Notes: a model not told the origin generated them from the sequence alone. A stretch of 64,000 nt of DNA from DATJPY01 sp035506135 (GCA_035506135.1 DATJPY010000088.1:1-64000), one strand, 5' to 3'. Shown: positions 7,735-17,670, counted from the stretch's first letter. Numbers and translations: made by a program.

Positions 7735-8337
7735 GTGGAGCCGATGCGGGAGCCGGGGCCGGAAGGACAGGTCAAGCTGGCCTCGGTGCCGACCCAGCTC
7801 TTCGAGAACGCGGTCGGCGGCGAGCTGCTCGGCGACGTCCTGCGCACCATCCAGCAGAACCAGGTCCAGTTCAGCGCGATGGCCGACGCCAAGGCGAGCA
7901 TCATGATCACGGTCTGCTCGATCGTGCTCACGGTGGGCATCACGCGCTTCCAGGACCCGATCCTGCGCTGGCCGCTGGTAGGCCTCACCGCGTGCACGCT
8001 GCTGGCGCTCCTGTTCGCGATCCTCGCTGTGATCCCGTCGCTCCGGTACCCGCGCGACGCCAGCGGGGCGCCCGACCCGCTCGCAAGCGGCTTCAATCTG
8101 CTCTTCTTCGGCCACTTCTCGCACCTCTCGCGCGACCGCTTCGAGGCGATGCTCGACGCGATGGCCCGCGACGAGGGCGAGATCTACCGCGCCGTCGCCC
8201 GCGATCTCTACGGGCAGGGCGTGGTGCTGGCGCACAAGAAGTATCGGATGCTGCGCTACAGCTACTCGGTGTTCCTGCTGGGTCTCGTCATCACCGCGAT
8301 CGTTTCGGTCGAGATGCTCTTCTCCGCGTCGCCCTGA
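7735..8337 (+). CDS. Pycsar-effector (PycTM/DUF5706)-like membrane protein, no cyclase nearby
   Basis: A 200-residue protein with a soluble N-terminus ending NQVQFSAMADAKAS, two membrane helices around residues 58-100 (IMITVCSIVLTVGI and LVGLTACTLLALLFAILAV), a cytoplasmic loop with NLLFFGHFSHLS, a charged helix DLYGQGVVLAHKKYRMLRY, and a final membrane helix. The ADAKAS-helix and the late Q...K-K-Y-R-x-L-R-Y pattern match the DUF5706 / Pycsar effector family, in which cyclic-pyrimidine binding triggers membrane damage in phage defence. No nucleotide cyclase gene lies beside it, so its activator is unclear. The GTG at 7735 has GGGGGGAG four bases upstream; the ATG at 7744 is the alternative. 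Confidence 0.7.
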   Translation: MEPMREPGPEGQVKLASVPTQLFENAVGGELLGDVLRTIQQNQVQFSAMADAKASIMITVCSIVLTVGITRFQDPILRWPLVGLTACTLLALLFAILAVIPSLRYPRDASGAPDPLASGFNLLFFGHFSHLSRDRFEAMLDAMARDEGEIYRAVARDLYGQGVVLAHKKYRMLRYSYSVFLLGLVITAIVSVEMLFSASP

Positions 8338-8384
8338 GTCCGCCGGGGCGCATCCGCTAGCATCCGCGGGCGCGGAGGAGTCCC

Positions 8385-9355
8385 ATGCGCGCCGTCGTCG
8401 TCGACCGCTGGATGGAGCCCGGAGAGCTGGCCGTGTCGGAGGTGCCGGACCCCGCCGTCGGTCCGGGCCAGCTCGGCGTCGACGTGCGGGCCGCGGGCTG
8501 CAACTTCTTCGACATCCTGCTGGTGCAGGGGCGCTACCAGGTGAAGCCGCCCTTCCCGTTCGTACCCGGCGGCGAGATCGCCGGCCTGGTGCGCGAGGTC
8601 GGGAGCGGCGTACGCGGCTTCGCCGCGGGCGACCGGGTGCTCGCCGGTGTCCCGATGGGCGGCTACGCCGAGCGCGCGTCGATTCCGGCGGCGCTCGCGC
8701 ACCGCATGCCGGACGCGATGGGGTTCGACGAGGGAGCGGCCTTCCCCATCGTCTATCCGACCTCGTACGCCGCGCTGGTCTACCGGGCGGCGCTGCAGCC
8801 GGGCGAGACCCTGCTGGTGCACGCCGCCGCCGGGGGCGTAGGCCTGGCCGCGGTGCAGATCGGCAAGGCGCTCGGCGCGCGCGTGATCGCGACCGCCGGC
8901 GGCCGCGACAAGCTCGAGGTGGCGCGCGAGGCCGGCGCCGACGTCCTCGTCGACTACAACGAGGAGGACTTCGCCGAGCGCGTGAAGGAGGCGACCGGAG
9001 GGCGCGGCGCCGACGTGATCTACGACTCGGTCGGGGGCGACGTCTTCGAGCGCTCGCTCAAGTGCATCGCCTGGAACGGGCGGCTCCTCGTGATCGGCTT
9101 CGCGAGCGGGAAGATCCCGAGCGTCGCGGCGAATCGGATCCTCCTCAAGAACATCTCGGTGGTCGGCCTCCACTGGGGCGCGTATGCGAGATACGAGCCC
9201 GCCCGGGTGCCGGAGGCGTTCGCCGCGCTGTTCCGCCTGTACGACGAGAAGAAGATCCGCCCGGTGATCTTCGACCCCTATCCGCTCGAGCGGGTGCGCG
9301 ACGCCCTCGCCGCGCTCGGCGGGCGCAAGAGCTACGGCAAGGTCGTCCTCCGCCC

Positions 9356-9359
<4 letters not shown>
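8385..9359 (+). CDS. NADPH:quinone oxidoreductase family (zinc-free MDR) protein
   Basis: A 324-residue medium-chain reductase. The GroES-like N-terminal half contains GCNFFDILLVQGRYQVKPPFPFVPGGEIAG, typical of the quinone reductase branch, and lacks the zinc-binding Cys/His set. The Rossmann half has LLVHAAAGGVGLAAVQIGKALGARVIATA. It probably reduces quinones or enoyl-type carbonyls with NADPH. A strong GGAGGA lies 5 nt before the ATG, and a TAGCAT hexamer (8358-8363) sits further upstream. The next gene, acetoacetyl-CoA synthetase, overlaps by 4 bp (GTGA), so the two are coupled. Confidence 0.92.
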
Positions 9360-11257
<1,898 letters not shown>

Positions 11258-11270
11258 CGCCGTTCGACGT

Positions 11271-11338
11271 GGGCGCGAAGGGGCGTGGGGTCGCTCGTCA
11301 CGCTTCGGGCGACGAGCCGCCGCGCTCCGCTCGCGCCC
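11271..11338. terminator. Possible bidirectional terminator region between convergent genes
   Basis: Between convergent acetoacetyl-CoA synthetase and DUF192 genes, GGGCGCGA (11271-11278) is complementary to TCGCGCCC (11331-11338). Inside it, CTCGTC (11294-11299) pairs with GACGAG (11311-11316). No T-tract follows on either strand, so an intrinsic terminator is uncertain. Confidence 0.3.
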
Positions 11339-11348
11339 CCAGACGATT

Positions 11349-11861
11349 CTAGTGGGGCGAGAGGGACTTCAGGTCGAGGTCGATCTTGTCGCCGCTGTGC
11401 ACGCCGAGCTCCGCCAGGCGCCCGCCCGCCACCTCGACGGCGAAGCGCGCCGGGAGCGCACTCCGATAGGGATGCAGGCGCGATTCGTAGTCGGTGGTGG
11501 ACTCGCCGGACGCGCGCGGTCGCTCGGGCACCATCGGATGGACGTTGATCACCCGGCCCTGGGCGTCGAGGAAGGCGACGTCGATCGGGATCGGGCAGTC
11601 GCGCATCACGAAGGCGAGCGGCTCCGCCTCCGGGAAGACGAAGAGCATGCCACCGTGGGGGTCGATGGAGGTGCGCCCCCCGAGGCCGCGGAACTGCGCC
11701 ATGGGATTGCGCGCGACCTCGAGATCGAAGCGCTCGCCGCCGATCGTGGCCGACACGATCGCGACGCGCGGGCCCTCGGTCTCGTCGGCGCGTGCAGGAG
11801 CGGCGGCCAGCAGCCACGCAACGGCCGCCAGCGCTCCGGCCAGCCGATGCGCGCGGCGCAT
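11349..11861 (-). CDS. Exported DUF192 family protein
   Basis: A 170-residue protein with an N-terminal signal peptide (MRRAHRLAGALAAVAWLLAAAPARA) and a single DUF192 domain. Family hallmarks are ARNPMAQFRGLGGRTSIDPHGGMLFVF, then FVMRDCPIPIDVAFLD and the terminal HSGDKIDLD. DUF192 proteins are small secreted or periplasmic beta-barrel proteins of unknown biochemical role. The ATG at 11861 is chosen because it gives the signal peptide directly. It follows the LLM oxidoreductase gene on the same strand by about 65 bp. Confidence 0.9.
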   Translation of the reverse strand: MRRAHRLAGALAAVAWLLAAAPARADETEGPRVAIVSATIGGERFDLEVARNPMAQFRGLGGRTSIDPHGGMLFVFPEAEPLAFVMRDCPIPIDVAFLDAQGRVINVHPMVPERPRASGESTTDYESRLHPYRSALPARFAVEVAGGRLAELGVHSGDKIDLDLKSLSPH

Positions 11862-11926
11862 CACGCCACCTCGTTGCGCAGCGGCTCGCCACTTCTCGAC
11901 CCAGTCGGAGATCAGGATCGCGCCGC

Positions 11927-13102
11927 TCACCCCGCCTTCTTCGTCTTCTCCCGCTGCTCCGCGGCGTGCTTCTGGATCTCGGCATTGATCGCGTTGCCCA
12001 TCGCGCCGATGAAGGTGGGCCGGTTCTGCGCGGCCCACGACATGCTCTGCTCGCGGTTCTGGTTCGTGCGCTGGAAGCGCGGCATCACGTAGCGCGCGAA
12101 GAGCTCGTAGCTTCGCTTGGTCTCCGCCCAGTCGGCCCAGTTGTGCGCCATGTGCAGGAAGCAGCCGAAGCCCCCCGACTGCTTCTCGAGGCGCTCGAGC
12201 TGCGCGATGGCGTCGCTCGGATCGCCGATCACCGCGAGGCCGGAGCCGATCAGGGTGTCGATCGCGTTGTCGACCGAGCCCGGCGGCGCGAGCGGCAGGG
12301 CCGCGACCTCGAGGAAGTAGCGCAGCCAGTTCTGCAGCCCGAAGCGCACGTTCTCGCGCGCCTTCTCGCGGGTCTCGGCGATGTGCACCGGCCCGACCAG
12401 GCGCCACGCGCTGCGCTCGACCTCCCGGCCGTGCTCGGCGGCCTTGTCGGTGCAGATCTGCCAGTTCATCGCCAGCGCGTTGAAGCCTCCGGTCGTGGTG
12501 GCGCCGATCGAGAGCAGGCCGAGGCCGTGCTTGCCGGCCGCGCGCGCGCCCGCGGGCGAGATCTGCGACGCCACGCAGATCTCGATGTGCGGCCGCGTGT
12601 AGGGCGCGAGCTGCAGGCGCGCCTCGCGCAGCTCGAACCAGTCGCTCTTGTGCGTGACCACCTCGCCGCGCAGGAGCGGCACGAGGACGCCGATCGCCTC
12701 GTCCATCATGTCGCGCTGGCGCTGCACGTCGATCCCCATCATGAAGGCGTCGGAGGGGAGCGCGCCCGGGCCGACGCCGAACATCACCCGCCCGCGCGTC
12801 TGGTGATCGAGCTGGTTGATGCGGTCCGCGAGCATCAGCGGGTGGTGGTAGGGGAGCGACGAGACGCCGGTGCCGAGCCGGATGTGGCGGGTGCGCTCGG
12901 CGGCGGCGGCGATGAAGACCTCCGGGGAGGCGATGATCTCGTAGCCCGCCGAGTGGTGCTCGCCGATCCAGGCCTCGTCGTAGCCGAGCTGGTCCAGCCA
13001 CTCGACAAGCTCGAAGTCGCGCCGCAGCGCGAGATCGGGGTTCTCGTCCACGGGGTGGAAGGGCGCGACGAAGATCCCGAAGCGCATGCCGGGCTCGAAC
13101 AC
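11927..13102 (-). CDS. LLM class flavin-dependent oxidoreductase (luciferase-like monooxygenase)
   Basis: A 391-residue bacterial-luciferase-like TIM-barrel enzyme. The N-terminus MRFGIFVAPFHPVDENPDL, the acidic WIGEHHSAGYE, the strand IRLGTGVSSLPYHHPLMLADRINQLD and the flavin site GRVMFGVGPGALPSDA are all typical, placing it near the limonene-monooxygenase-like group. It should use reduced FMN and oxygen on an organic substrate. The GTG start has a strong GAGGAGG upstream on the minus strand. It is divergent from a TetR-SDR-amine oxidase operon whose operator lies 105-128 bp away, and may be controlled from there too. Confidence 0.93.
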   Translation of the reverse strand: MFEPGMRFGIFVAPFHPVDENPDLALRRDFELVEWLDQLGYDEAWIGEHHSAGYEIIASPEVFIAAAAERTRHIRLGTGVSSLPYHHPLMLADRINQLDHQTRGRVMFGVGPGALPSDAFMMGIDVQRQRDMMDEAIGVLVPLLRGEVVTHKSDWFELREARLQLAPYTRPHIEICVASQISPAGARAAGKHGLGLLSIGATTTGGFNALAMNWQICTDKAAEHGREVERSAWRLVGPVHIAETREKARENVRFGLQNWLRYFLEVAALPLAPPGSVDNAIDTLIGSGLAVIGDPSDAIAQLERLEKQSGGFGCFLHMAHNWADWAETKRSYELFARYVMPRFQRTNQNREQSMSWAAQNRPTFIGAMGNAINAEIQKHAAEQREKTKKAG

Positions 13103-13182
13103 GGGGGTCCTCCTCGGGGGGATGCGCGCGGGCGGCAGGGTAGCCGCGTTGCGGACGGCTTGCGAAGCCGCCCGGGCCGCGG

Positions 13183-13212
13183 TTGACAGCGACGGGGAAT
13201 CGGTGGTTTACT
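13183..13212 (+). promoter_or_regulatory. Sigma-70-type promoter of the TetR-SDR-amine oxidase operon
   Basis: A perfect -35 box TTGACA (13183-13188) is followed after 18 bp by TTTACT (13207-13212), four of six matches to the -10 consensus. Six nucleotides separate the -10 from the GTG at 13219, so transcription should begin at the start codon. The TTG within the -35 box would also be an in-frame start, but is better read as promoter. Confidence 0.65.
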
Positions 13213-13230
13213 GGTCATGTGACCAATAAA
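13207..13230. promoter_or_regulatory. 24-bp palindromic operator over the TetR start codon
   Basis: The half-sites TTTACTGGTCA and TGACCAATAAA flank a central TG and match as an inverted repeat at 10 of 11 positions. The core TGGTCA/TGACCA is exact. It covers the -10 box, the predicted transcription start and the first codons of the TetR gene, the expected site for autorepression by a TetR dimer. It is also AT-richer than its surroundings. Confidence 0.7.
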
Positions 13231-13905
13231 TCCCGCCCCGGGCGGCGCTCGCAGGCCGAATCGACGCGGACCCGCACGCGCCTGCTCGACCGGGCCGAGC
13301 GGCTGTTCGCGCGCAAGGGCTACCGCGGCATGTCGCTGCGCGAGCTGGCCCGCGCCTGCGGGGTTGCCCCCTTCACGATCCAGCACCACTTCGGCTCGAA
13401 GTTCGGCCTCTACCAGGCCGTGCTGATGCGCTGGGACGCCGAGGTGATCGAGCGCGTGGTGCGCGCGCTCGGGCCGCGGCGCGACTTCGCCGAGGTGGTC
13501 GAGGCGGTCGTCGACGACCTCTTCGACTTCTTCCTCTCCAAGCGCGACTGGGTGGCGCTGACCTCGCGGGCCGCGCTCGGCGAGGGCCTGCCGCGGGTCG
13601 AGCTCGAGGATCGGAGCTGGGTCTCCTTCATCGAGCGGACGATGCACGCGCAGAAGGTGGGACCGGCCCACCTCGACCTGCGGCTCCTGCTGATCACGAT
13701 CGAGGGCATCCTCGCCAACCACGTGCTGTCCGCCGCGCACTACCGCCAGCTCTTCGGCCGCGACGTGACCGATCCGCGGGTTCGGGCGCGCGCCAAGCGA
13801 CACCTCCGCGACGTCATCCTGGCGCTGGTCGGGACCGGCCCCGAGGCGCCGCAGCCGCCGCTCGAGGCCGCGGCCGCGGAGCCGGAGGTCTCGAAGGCGA
13901 CATGA
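13219..13905 (+). CDS. TetR/AcrR family regulator, likely autoregulated
   Basis: A 228-residue TetR regulator with helix-turn-helix TRTRLLDRAERLFARKGYRG and SLRELARACGVAPFTIQHHFGSKFGLYQAVL. The recognition helix carries IQHHF rather than the more common IYYHF. The C-terminal domain is helical, with an Ala/Pro-rich tail. The GTG at 13219 is chosen because the in-frame TTG at 13183 lies in a perfect -35 box. There is no Shine-Dalgarno and the -10 ends 6 nt upstream, so translation is likely leaderless. It is the first gene of an operon with SDR and amine-oxidase-like genes, joined by ATGA overlaps. Confidence 0.9.
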   Translation: MTNKSRPGRRSQAESTRTRTRLLDRAERLFARKGYRGMSLRELARACGVAPFTIQHHFGSKFGLYQAVLMRWDAEVIERVVRALGPRRDFAEVVEAVVDDLFDFFLSKRDWVALTSRAALGEGLPRVELEDRSWVSFIERTMHAQKVGPAHLDLRLLLITIEGILANHVLSAAHYRQLFGRDVTDPRVRARAKRHLRDVILALVGTGPEAPQPPLEAAAAEPEVSKAT

Positions 13906-14741
13906 CGAAGCTCCGCTCGCTGCGCGGCGTTCGCGCCCTGGTGACCGGCGCCTCGAGCGGCATCGGCCGCGCGCTCGCGCTGCGCCTCGCGCGCGAGGGC
14001 GCGTCGCTGGCGCTGGTCGCCCGCCGCGCCGAGGAGCTCGAGCGCGTCGCGGCGGAGATCCGCGAGGCCGGAGCCGTCGCCTGCGTGCTGCCCTGCGACG
14101 TCGCGGAGCGCGATCAGGTCGCCCGCACGGCGGCCGCCGCGATCGATGCGCTGGGCGGCGTCGACCTCCTCGTGAACAACGCCGGCTACGGGCATCACCG
14201 GCGCTTCCTCGAGTGGGACCTGGCCGACATGGAGCGCGTGATGCGCGTCAACTACCTGGGCGCGCTCTACTTCACCAAGGCGCTGCTGCCGCAGATGGTG
14301 GAGCATCGACGCGGCTGGCTCGTCTTCGTGGCGTCGGTCGCCGGCAAGCTCGGCGTGCCCGAGGAAGCGGCCTACGCGGCGTCCAAGTTCGCCATGGTCG
14401 GCCTGGCCGAGGCGCTCTCGTTCGAGGTCGAGGACGCCGGCGTCCACGTGCTCACGGTCTGCCCGGGCGTGATCCGCACGCCGTTCTTCGACGCCGAGGC
14501 GCTCGGGCGCATGCCGGCGGCCGCGAAGCGCGGCATGGTGGAGGCCGAGCCGCTCTGCGACGAGATCGTGCGGGCGCTCGCGCGCGGCGCCCGCGAGCTC
14601 ACCTACCCGCGCCACATCGCGATCGCCTACGCCTTCCGCGCGCTGCTCCCCGGGTTCCTGCGCGCACAGGTCAAGCGCACGACGCGGGTCTCGGGGCAGC
14701 CGCCGATCGCGACCTCGGCGCAGGCGGGCGCACGCCCATGA
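13902..14741 (+). CDS. Short-chain dehydrogenase/reductase (SDR)
   Basis: A 279-residue classical SDR. The NAD(P)-binding motif VTGASSGIGRALALRLAREG and the structural NNAGYG are present. The catalytic set is complete: Asn in the MRVNYLG helix, Ser in FVASVAGK and the pair YAASK. Arg residues after the second strand (LVARRAEE) suggest NADP(H). A C-terminal extension with RHIAIAYAFRALLPGFL is hydrophobic and may touch the membrane. It overlaps the TetR gene and the following FAD oxidoreductase gene by 4 bp each, so all three are translated as one coupled unit. The substrate is unknown. Confidence 0.93.
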   Translation: MTKLRSLRGVRALVTGASSGIGRALALRLAREGASLALVARRAEELERVAAEIREAGAVACVLPCDVAERDQVARTAAAAIDALGGVDLLVNNAGYGHHRRFLEWDLADMERVMRVNYLGALYFTKALLPQMVEHRRGWLVFVASVAGKLGVPEEAAYAASKFAMVGLAEALSFEVEDAGVHVLTVCPGVIRTPFFDAEALGRMPAAAKRGMVEAEPLCDEIVRALARGARELTYPRHIAIAYAFRALLPGFLRAQVKRTTRVSGQPPIATSAQAGARP

Positions 14742-16036
14742 ACGACGTGCTCGTGATCGGCGCCGGCATGGCGGGGGTCACCGCCGCGCGCGCGCTGTCG
14801 CGCTCCGGCCTCTCGGTGGTGGTGGTCGAGGCGCGCGACCGCGTCGGCGGCCGCGTGCACTCGGTCCGCGACTTCTGCGACGCGCCGATCGAGGGCGGCG
14901 CCGAGTTCATCCACGGCAGCGGCGCCGCGACGTGGCCCGAGGTGCGCGCTGCCGGCCTCGCCGTGCGGCCGTGCCCGCTCGTGAGCAAGACCATGTTCAA
15001 CGCCGGCGGCGGCACGCACTGGCTCCCGTGGACGCTCCTGCACCCGAGCGCCTGGCACGGCCTCGGCCTCCTGCGCGGGATCCGGCACCTCGACCCGCCC
15101 GACCGCTCCGCGCGCGACTACATCGACGAGCGCGGCTACCGCGGCCGATCGCGCGTCTTCGCCGAGATGACGCTCACCGGACACCTTCCGGGCAGCCTCG
15201 ACGAGATCGGCATGCTCGGCCTTCTCCGCGACGGCGTGCTGCGCCTCGAGACCGGGCTCAACCACCGCGTGGCGGAGGGCTACGACCGCGTGCCCCAGTT
15301 CATCGGCCGCGACCTCGACGTGCGGCTCGGCTTCGCCGTGGAAGGCATCCGCTGGGCGCCCGACGGGGTGGTGGCGACGGACGCCGGAGGCCGCACGATC
15401 GCCGCGCGCGCGGCGGTCAGCACGCTCCCCGTCGGCGTGCTGCGCGCGGGCGGCGTCCGCTTCGCGCCCGAGCTCCCGGAGGCCAAGCGGCGCGCGCTCG
15501 AGCTCGTCGTGATGGGCCCGGTGGTGAAGGTGCTGCTGCGCTTCGCGGATCGCTTCTGGCCGCGCTGGCTCGCCACGCTCGGCTGCGGCCGCGGTCCCGT
15601 GACGCTCTACTGGCCGGTGTTCCAAGGCGACGACGGCAAGCCGCCGGTGCTGACGGCGTACGCGACGGGGCCGCGCGCGGCGCTGCTCGCGCGGGTCGGC
15701 GAGCAGGAGGCCACCGACATCGCCATCGCCGACCTGGCCCGGCTCTTCCCCAAGGCCGATCCCCGCCGCCTGCTGCTCGACGCCCGGCGCATCGACTGGT
15801 CGAGCGATCCGTGGGCGCGCGGCGGCTACACGTTCCTGCGTCCAGGCGGCGCGGACGCGCGCGCGCAGCTCGCGGCGGCAGACACCGCGCCGCTCTTCTG
15901 GGCGGGCTCGGCGACCGAGTCGTCGCCGATCGCCGCCTGCGTCGAGGCGGCCTACCTCTCGGGGCTGCGCGCCGCGCGCGAGGTGTCGGCCTGGCTCGGT
16001 CGCGACGGCGCGGTCTTCGCCACCGCCGCGGCGTAG
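14738..16036 (+). CDS. FAD-dependent amine oxidase family protein
   Basis: A 432-residue flavoprotein of the monoamine-oxidase type. The N-terminal dinucleotide fold is VLVIGAGMAGVTAARALSRSG, followed by the second FAD motif VVEARDRVGGRVHS and GAEFIHG. Near the C-terminus WAGSATESSPIAACVEAAYLSGLRAA is the FAD-binding helix usual for this family. It should oxidise an amine or a C-C/C-N bond using FAD and oxygen. Context with LLM and SDR genes under a shared TetR suggests a catabolic or detoxifying path. Its last 85 bp overlap the 3' end of the convergent gene on the minus strand. Confidence 0.9.
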   Translation: MNDVLVIGAGMAGVTAARALSRSGLSVVVVEARDRVGGRVHSVRDFCDAPIEGGAEFIHGSGAATWPEVRAAGLAVRPCPLVSKTMFNAGGGTHWLPWTLLHPSAWHGLGLLRGIRHLDPPDRSARDYIDERGYRGRSRVFAEMTLTGHLPGSLDEIGMLGLLRDGVLRLETGLNHRVAEGYDRVPQFIGRDLDVRLGFAVEGIRWAPDGVVATDAGGRTIAARAAVSTLPVGVLRAGGVRFAPELPEAKRRALELVVMGPVVKVLLRFADRFWPRWLATLGCGRGPVTLYWPVFQGDDGKPPVLTAYATGPRAALLARVGEQEATDIAIADLARLFPKADPRRLLLDARRIDWSSDPWARGGYTFLRPGGADARAQLAAADTAPLFWAGSATESSPIAACVEAAYLSGLRAAREVSAWLGRDGAVFATAAA

Positions 16037-16989
16037 GCGCGCCCGAGCGGCGTCAGCGCTCCCTCGCGGTCAAAGAGCGAGGTCTCTGCCAGGTGCACGG
16101 TGAGCGCGCCGAGCCCGAGCCGGTGGAAGGTCTCGAGCAGGCCGGCGGGATGCGCGGTGAACCAGGCGAAGCGCTGCACCAGGCGCCCCTCGTCCTCGGG
16201 GCAGCCGAGCGCGTCGTCGCGCGCGGTCGCCAGGAAGTCGGTGGCGCCCACCAGGAAGCGGAGCACGTCGTCGGGAGCCGGACGCCCGATCGCCGCGCCG
16301 AACTCGGTGATCACCACCCGGCGGTGCTGGAGGCCGCGCTCCTCGAGGAAGCGGCGCAGCGCGACGATCTGCTCGCGGAAGGCGGCGAGGTTGGTGCCGT
16401 CGCCGCTCGCGACGTCCGCCGTTGCCGCGACGTAGTCGGAGGGCAGCTCGGTGCCGTAGAGCCGGCGATAGGCGGCGAGCACGGCGTCGAGGTACGCGAG
16501 CCCGCCGCGCGCGCCGGCGTACTCGCTCACGACGTCCGGGCTCGGCGACAGCAGGATCGGACCGGTCGCGATGCGAAAGCTCGGGTCGACGGCCAGCAGC
16601 GCGGCCCGACAGTCGCGGAAGTCGCGCGCGTAGCGCTCGGGCGGACGGCTGTCGCGCTGCGGGCGATAGCCGATCTCGTCGCCGATCACCCAGAGCGTTC
16701 CGGCCGGGTAGCGCTCGCGCTGCGCGGCCACGTCGCGTGCGAGCGCCGCGATCGCCTCTGCCGTCACCGGCTCGCGGTCGGGATGGGCGCACGCCATCGG
16801 CACGAACTCGAGCGCGACCCCGGGCGCGGGGCGCTCGGTCCAGTTGAGGTACCAGCCTGCGCCGCTCTCCGCGAGAGGCACCGACTCCGCGTGCAGCGCG
16901 GAGACCCCGAAGCGCACCTCGTCCGCCGGCGCGGCGGCGCCCGCGACGAGCAGCGCGAGGCACGCGAGACCGAAGCAGGCGCAGCGCAT
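15952..16989 (-). CDS. Exported glycoside-hydrolase-like TIM-barrel protein
   Basis: A 345-residue protein with a signal peptide (MRCACFGLACLALLVAGAAA). The mature part resembles catalytic-core glycosyl hydrolases: GAGWYLNWTERPAPG near the N-terminus, a first acidic candidate in WVIGDEIGY near 105, and a second in VVITEFGAAIGRP near 228. These two Glu residues would be acid/base and nucleophile. Late YLDAVLAAYRR and FAWFTAHPAG fit the barrel. The substrate is not assignable. The start is only 30 bp from the divergent hydrolase gene. The 3' end overlaps the amine oxidase gene by 85 bp, and the Ser/Arg-rich tail encoded there may be a dispensable extension. Confidence 0.72.
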   Translation of the reverse strand: MRCACFGLACLALLVAGAAAPADEVRFGVSALHAESVPLAESGAGWYLNWTERPAPGVALEFVPMACAHPDREPVTAEAIAALARDVAAQRERYPAGTLWVIGDEIGYRPQRDSRPPERYARDFRDCRAALLAVDPSFRIATGPILLSPSPDVVSEYAGARGGLAYLDAVLAAYRRLYGTELPSDYVAATADVASGDGTNLAAFREQIVALRRFLEERGLQHRRVVITEFGAAIGRPAPDDVLRFLVGATDFLATARDDALGCPEDEGRLVQRFAWFTAHPAGLLETFHRLGLGALTVHLAETSLFDREGALTPLGRAYAAAVAKTAPSRPSQADTSRAARSPER

Positions 16990-16999
16990 CCGCGGCCGA

Positions 17000-17012
17000 G
17001 TCTATCTATCAT
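17000..17012. promoter_or_regulatory. Back-to-back -10 elements in a 30-bp divergent gap
   Basis: TATCAT (17007-17012, plus) ends 7 nt before the ATG at 17020, and TAGACT (17005 to 17000, minus) ends 10 nt before the ATG at 16989. No Shine-Dalgarno precedes either gene. The two promoters would have their -35 regions inside each other's coding start. Confidence 0.45.
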
Positions 17013-17019
17013 CGACCCG

Positions 17020-17670
17020 ATGAGCGACGCGCCTGCGCTGCGCTTCGACGGACCCGAGGCGGCCGCGCTGCGGCTCGTGCTGACGCACGGGGCCGGCGCT
17101 CCCGTCGACGATGCATTCCTCGAGGCGATCACCCGCGATCTGTCGGCGCGCGGCGCGCGCGTCGCCCGCTTCGAATTCCCCTACATGGCCGCGCGACGGC
17201 TCGGGCTCGAGGGAACCAAGAGCGGGCTGCCCAAGCGCAGGCCGCCCGATCGCCAGCCCGTCCTGCTCGACACCTGGCGCGCCGCCGTCGCGGCGCTCGG
17301 CGGAGGCGCGGGCCTGGTGATCGGGGGCAAGTCGATGGGCGGGCGGATGGCGAGCCTGGTGGCCGACGAGGTCGGCGCGCGCGGCCTGGTCTGCCTCGGC
17401 TATCCCTTCCATCCGCCCGGCAAGCCCGATCGGCTCCGCACCGCGCACCTCGAGTCGCTGCGAACGCCGACCCTGATCGTGCAGGGAGAGCGCGATGCCT
17501 TCGGCGGCCGCGAGGAGGTCGCGGGCTACGAGCTCTCGCCGGCGATCCGGCTGCACTGGATCGCGGACGGGGACCACTCGTTCGCGCCGCGGAAGGGCTC
17601 CGGCCGCACGCGCGCGCACAATCTCGCGGAGGCGGCCGAGGCGGTCGCGACCTTCGCGCTCGGGCTCTGA
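17020..17670 (+). CDS. KANL3/Tex30-type alpha/beta hydrolase
   Basis: A 216-residue compact alpha/beta hydrolase of the KANL3/Tex30-like family. LVLTHGAGAPVDDAF is the oxyanion region and GGKSMGGRMAS holds the nucleophile Ser. The family-typical LGYPFHPPGKPD follows, then the acid in VQGERDAFGG and the His in DGDHSFAPRK. The enzymatic substrate of bacterial members is not known. The ATG at 17020 has no Shine-Dalgarno but has a TATCAT hexamer 7 nt upstream. A GNAT gene follows 43 bp downstream. Confidence 0.88.
   Translation: MSDAPALRFDGPEAAALRLVLTHGAGAPVDDAFLEAITRDLSARGARVARFEFPYMAARRLGLEGTKSGLPKRRPPDRQPVLLDTWRAAVAALGGGAGLVIGGKSMGGRMASLVADEVGARGLVCLGYPFHPPGKPDRLRTAHLESLRTPTLIVQGERDAFGGREEVAGYELSPAIRLHWIADGDHSFAPRKGSGRTRAHNLAEAAEAVATFALGL

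Noticed and set aside
7016..8337. A local phage-defence island around the PycTM-like gene
   Set aside because: Neighbours are ordinary metabolic and regulatory genes with the same composition, and there is no cyclase, nuclease or integrase.
13183..13218. TTG start for the TetR gene at 13183
   Set aside because: It is the first half of a perfect TTGACA -35 box with a matching -10 downstream, and adds residues unlike TetR N-termini.
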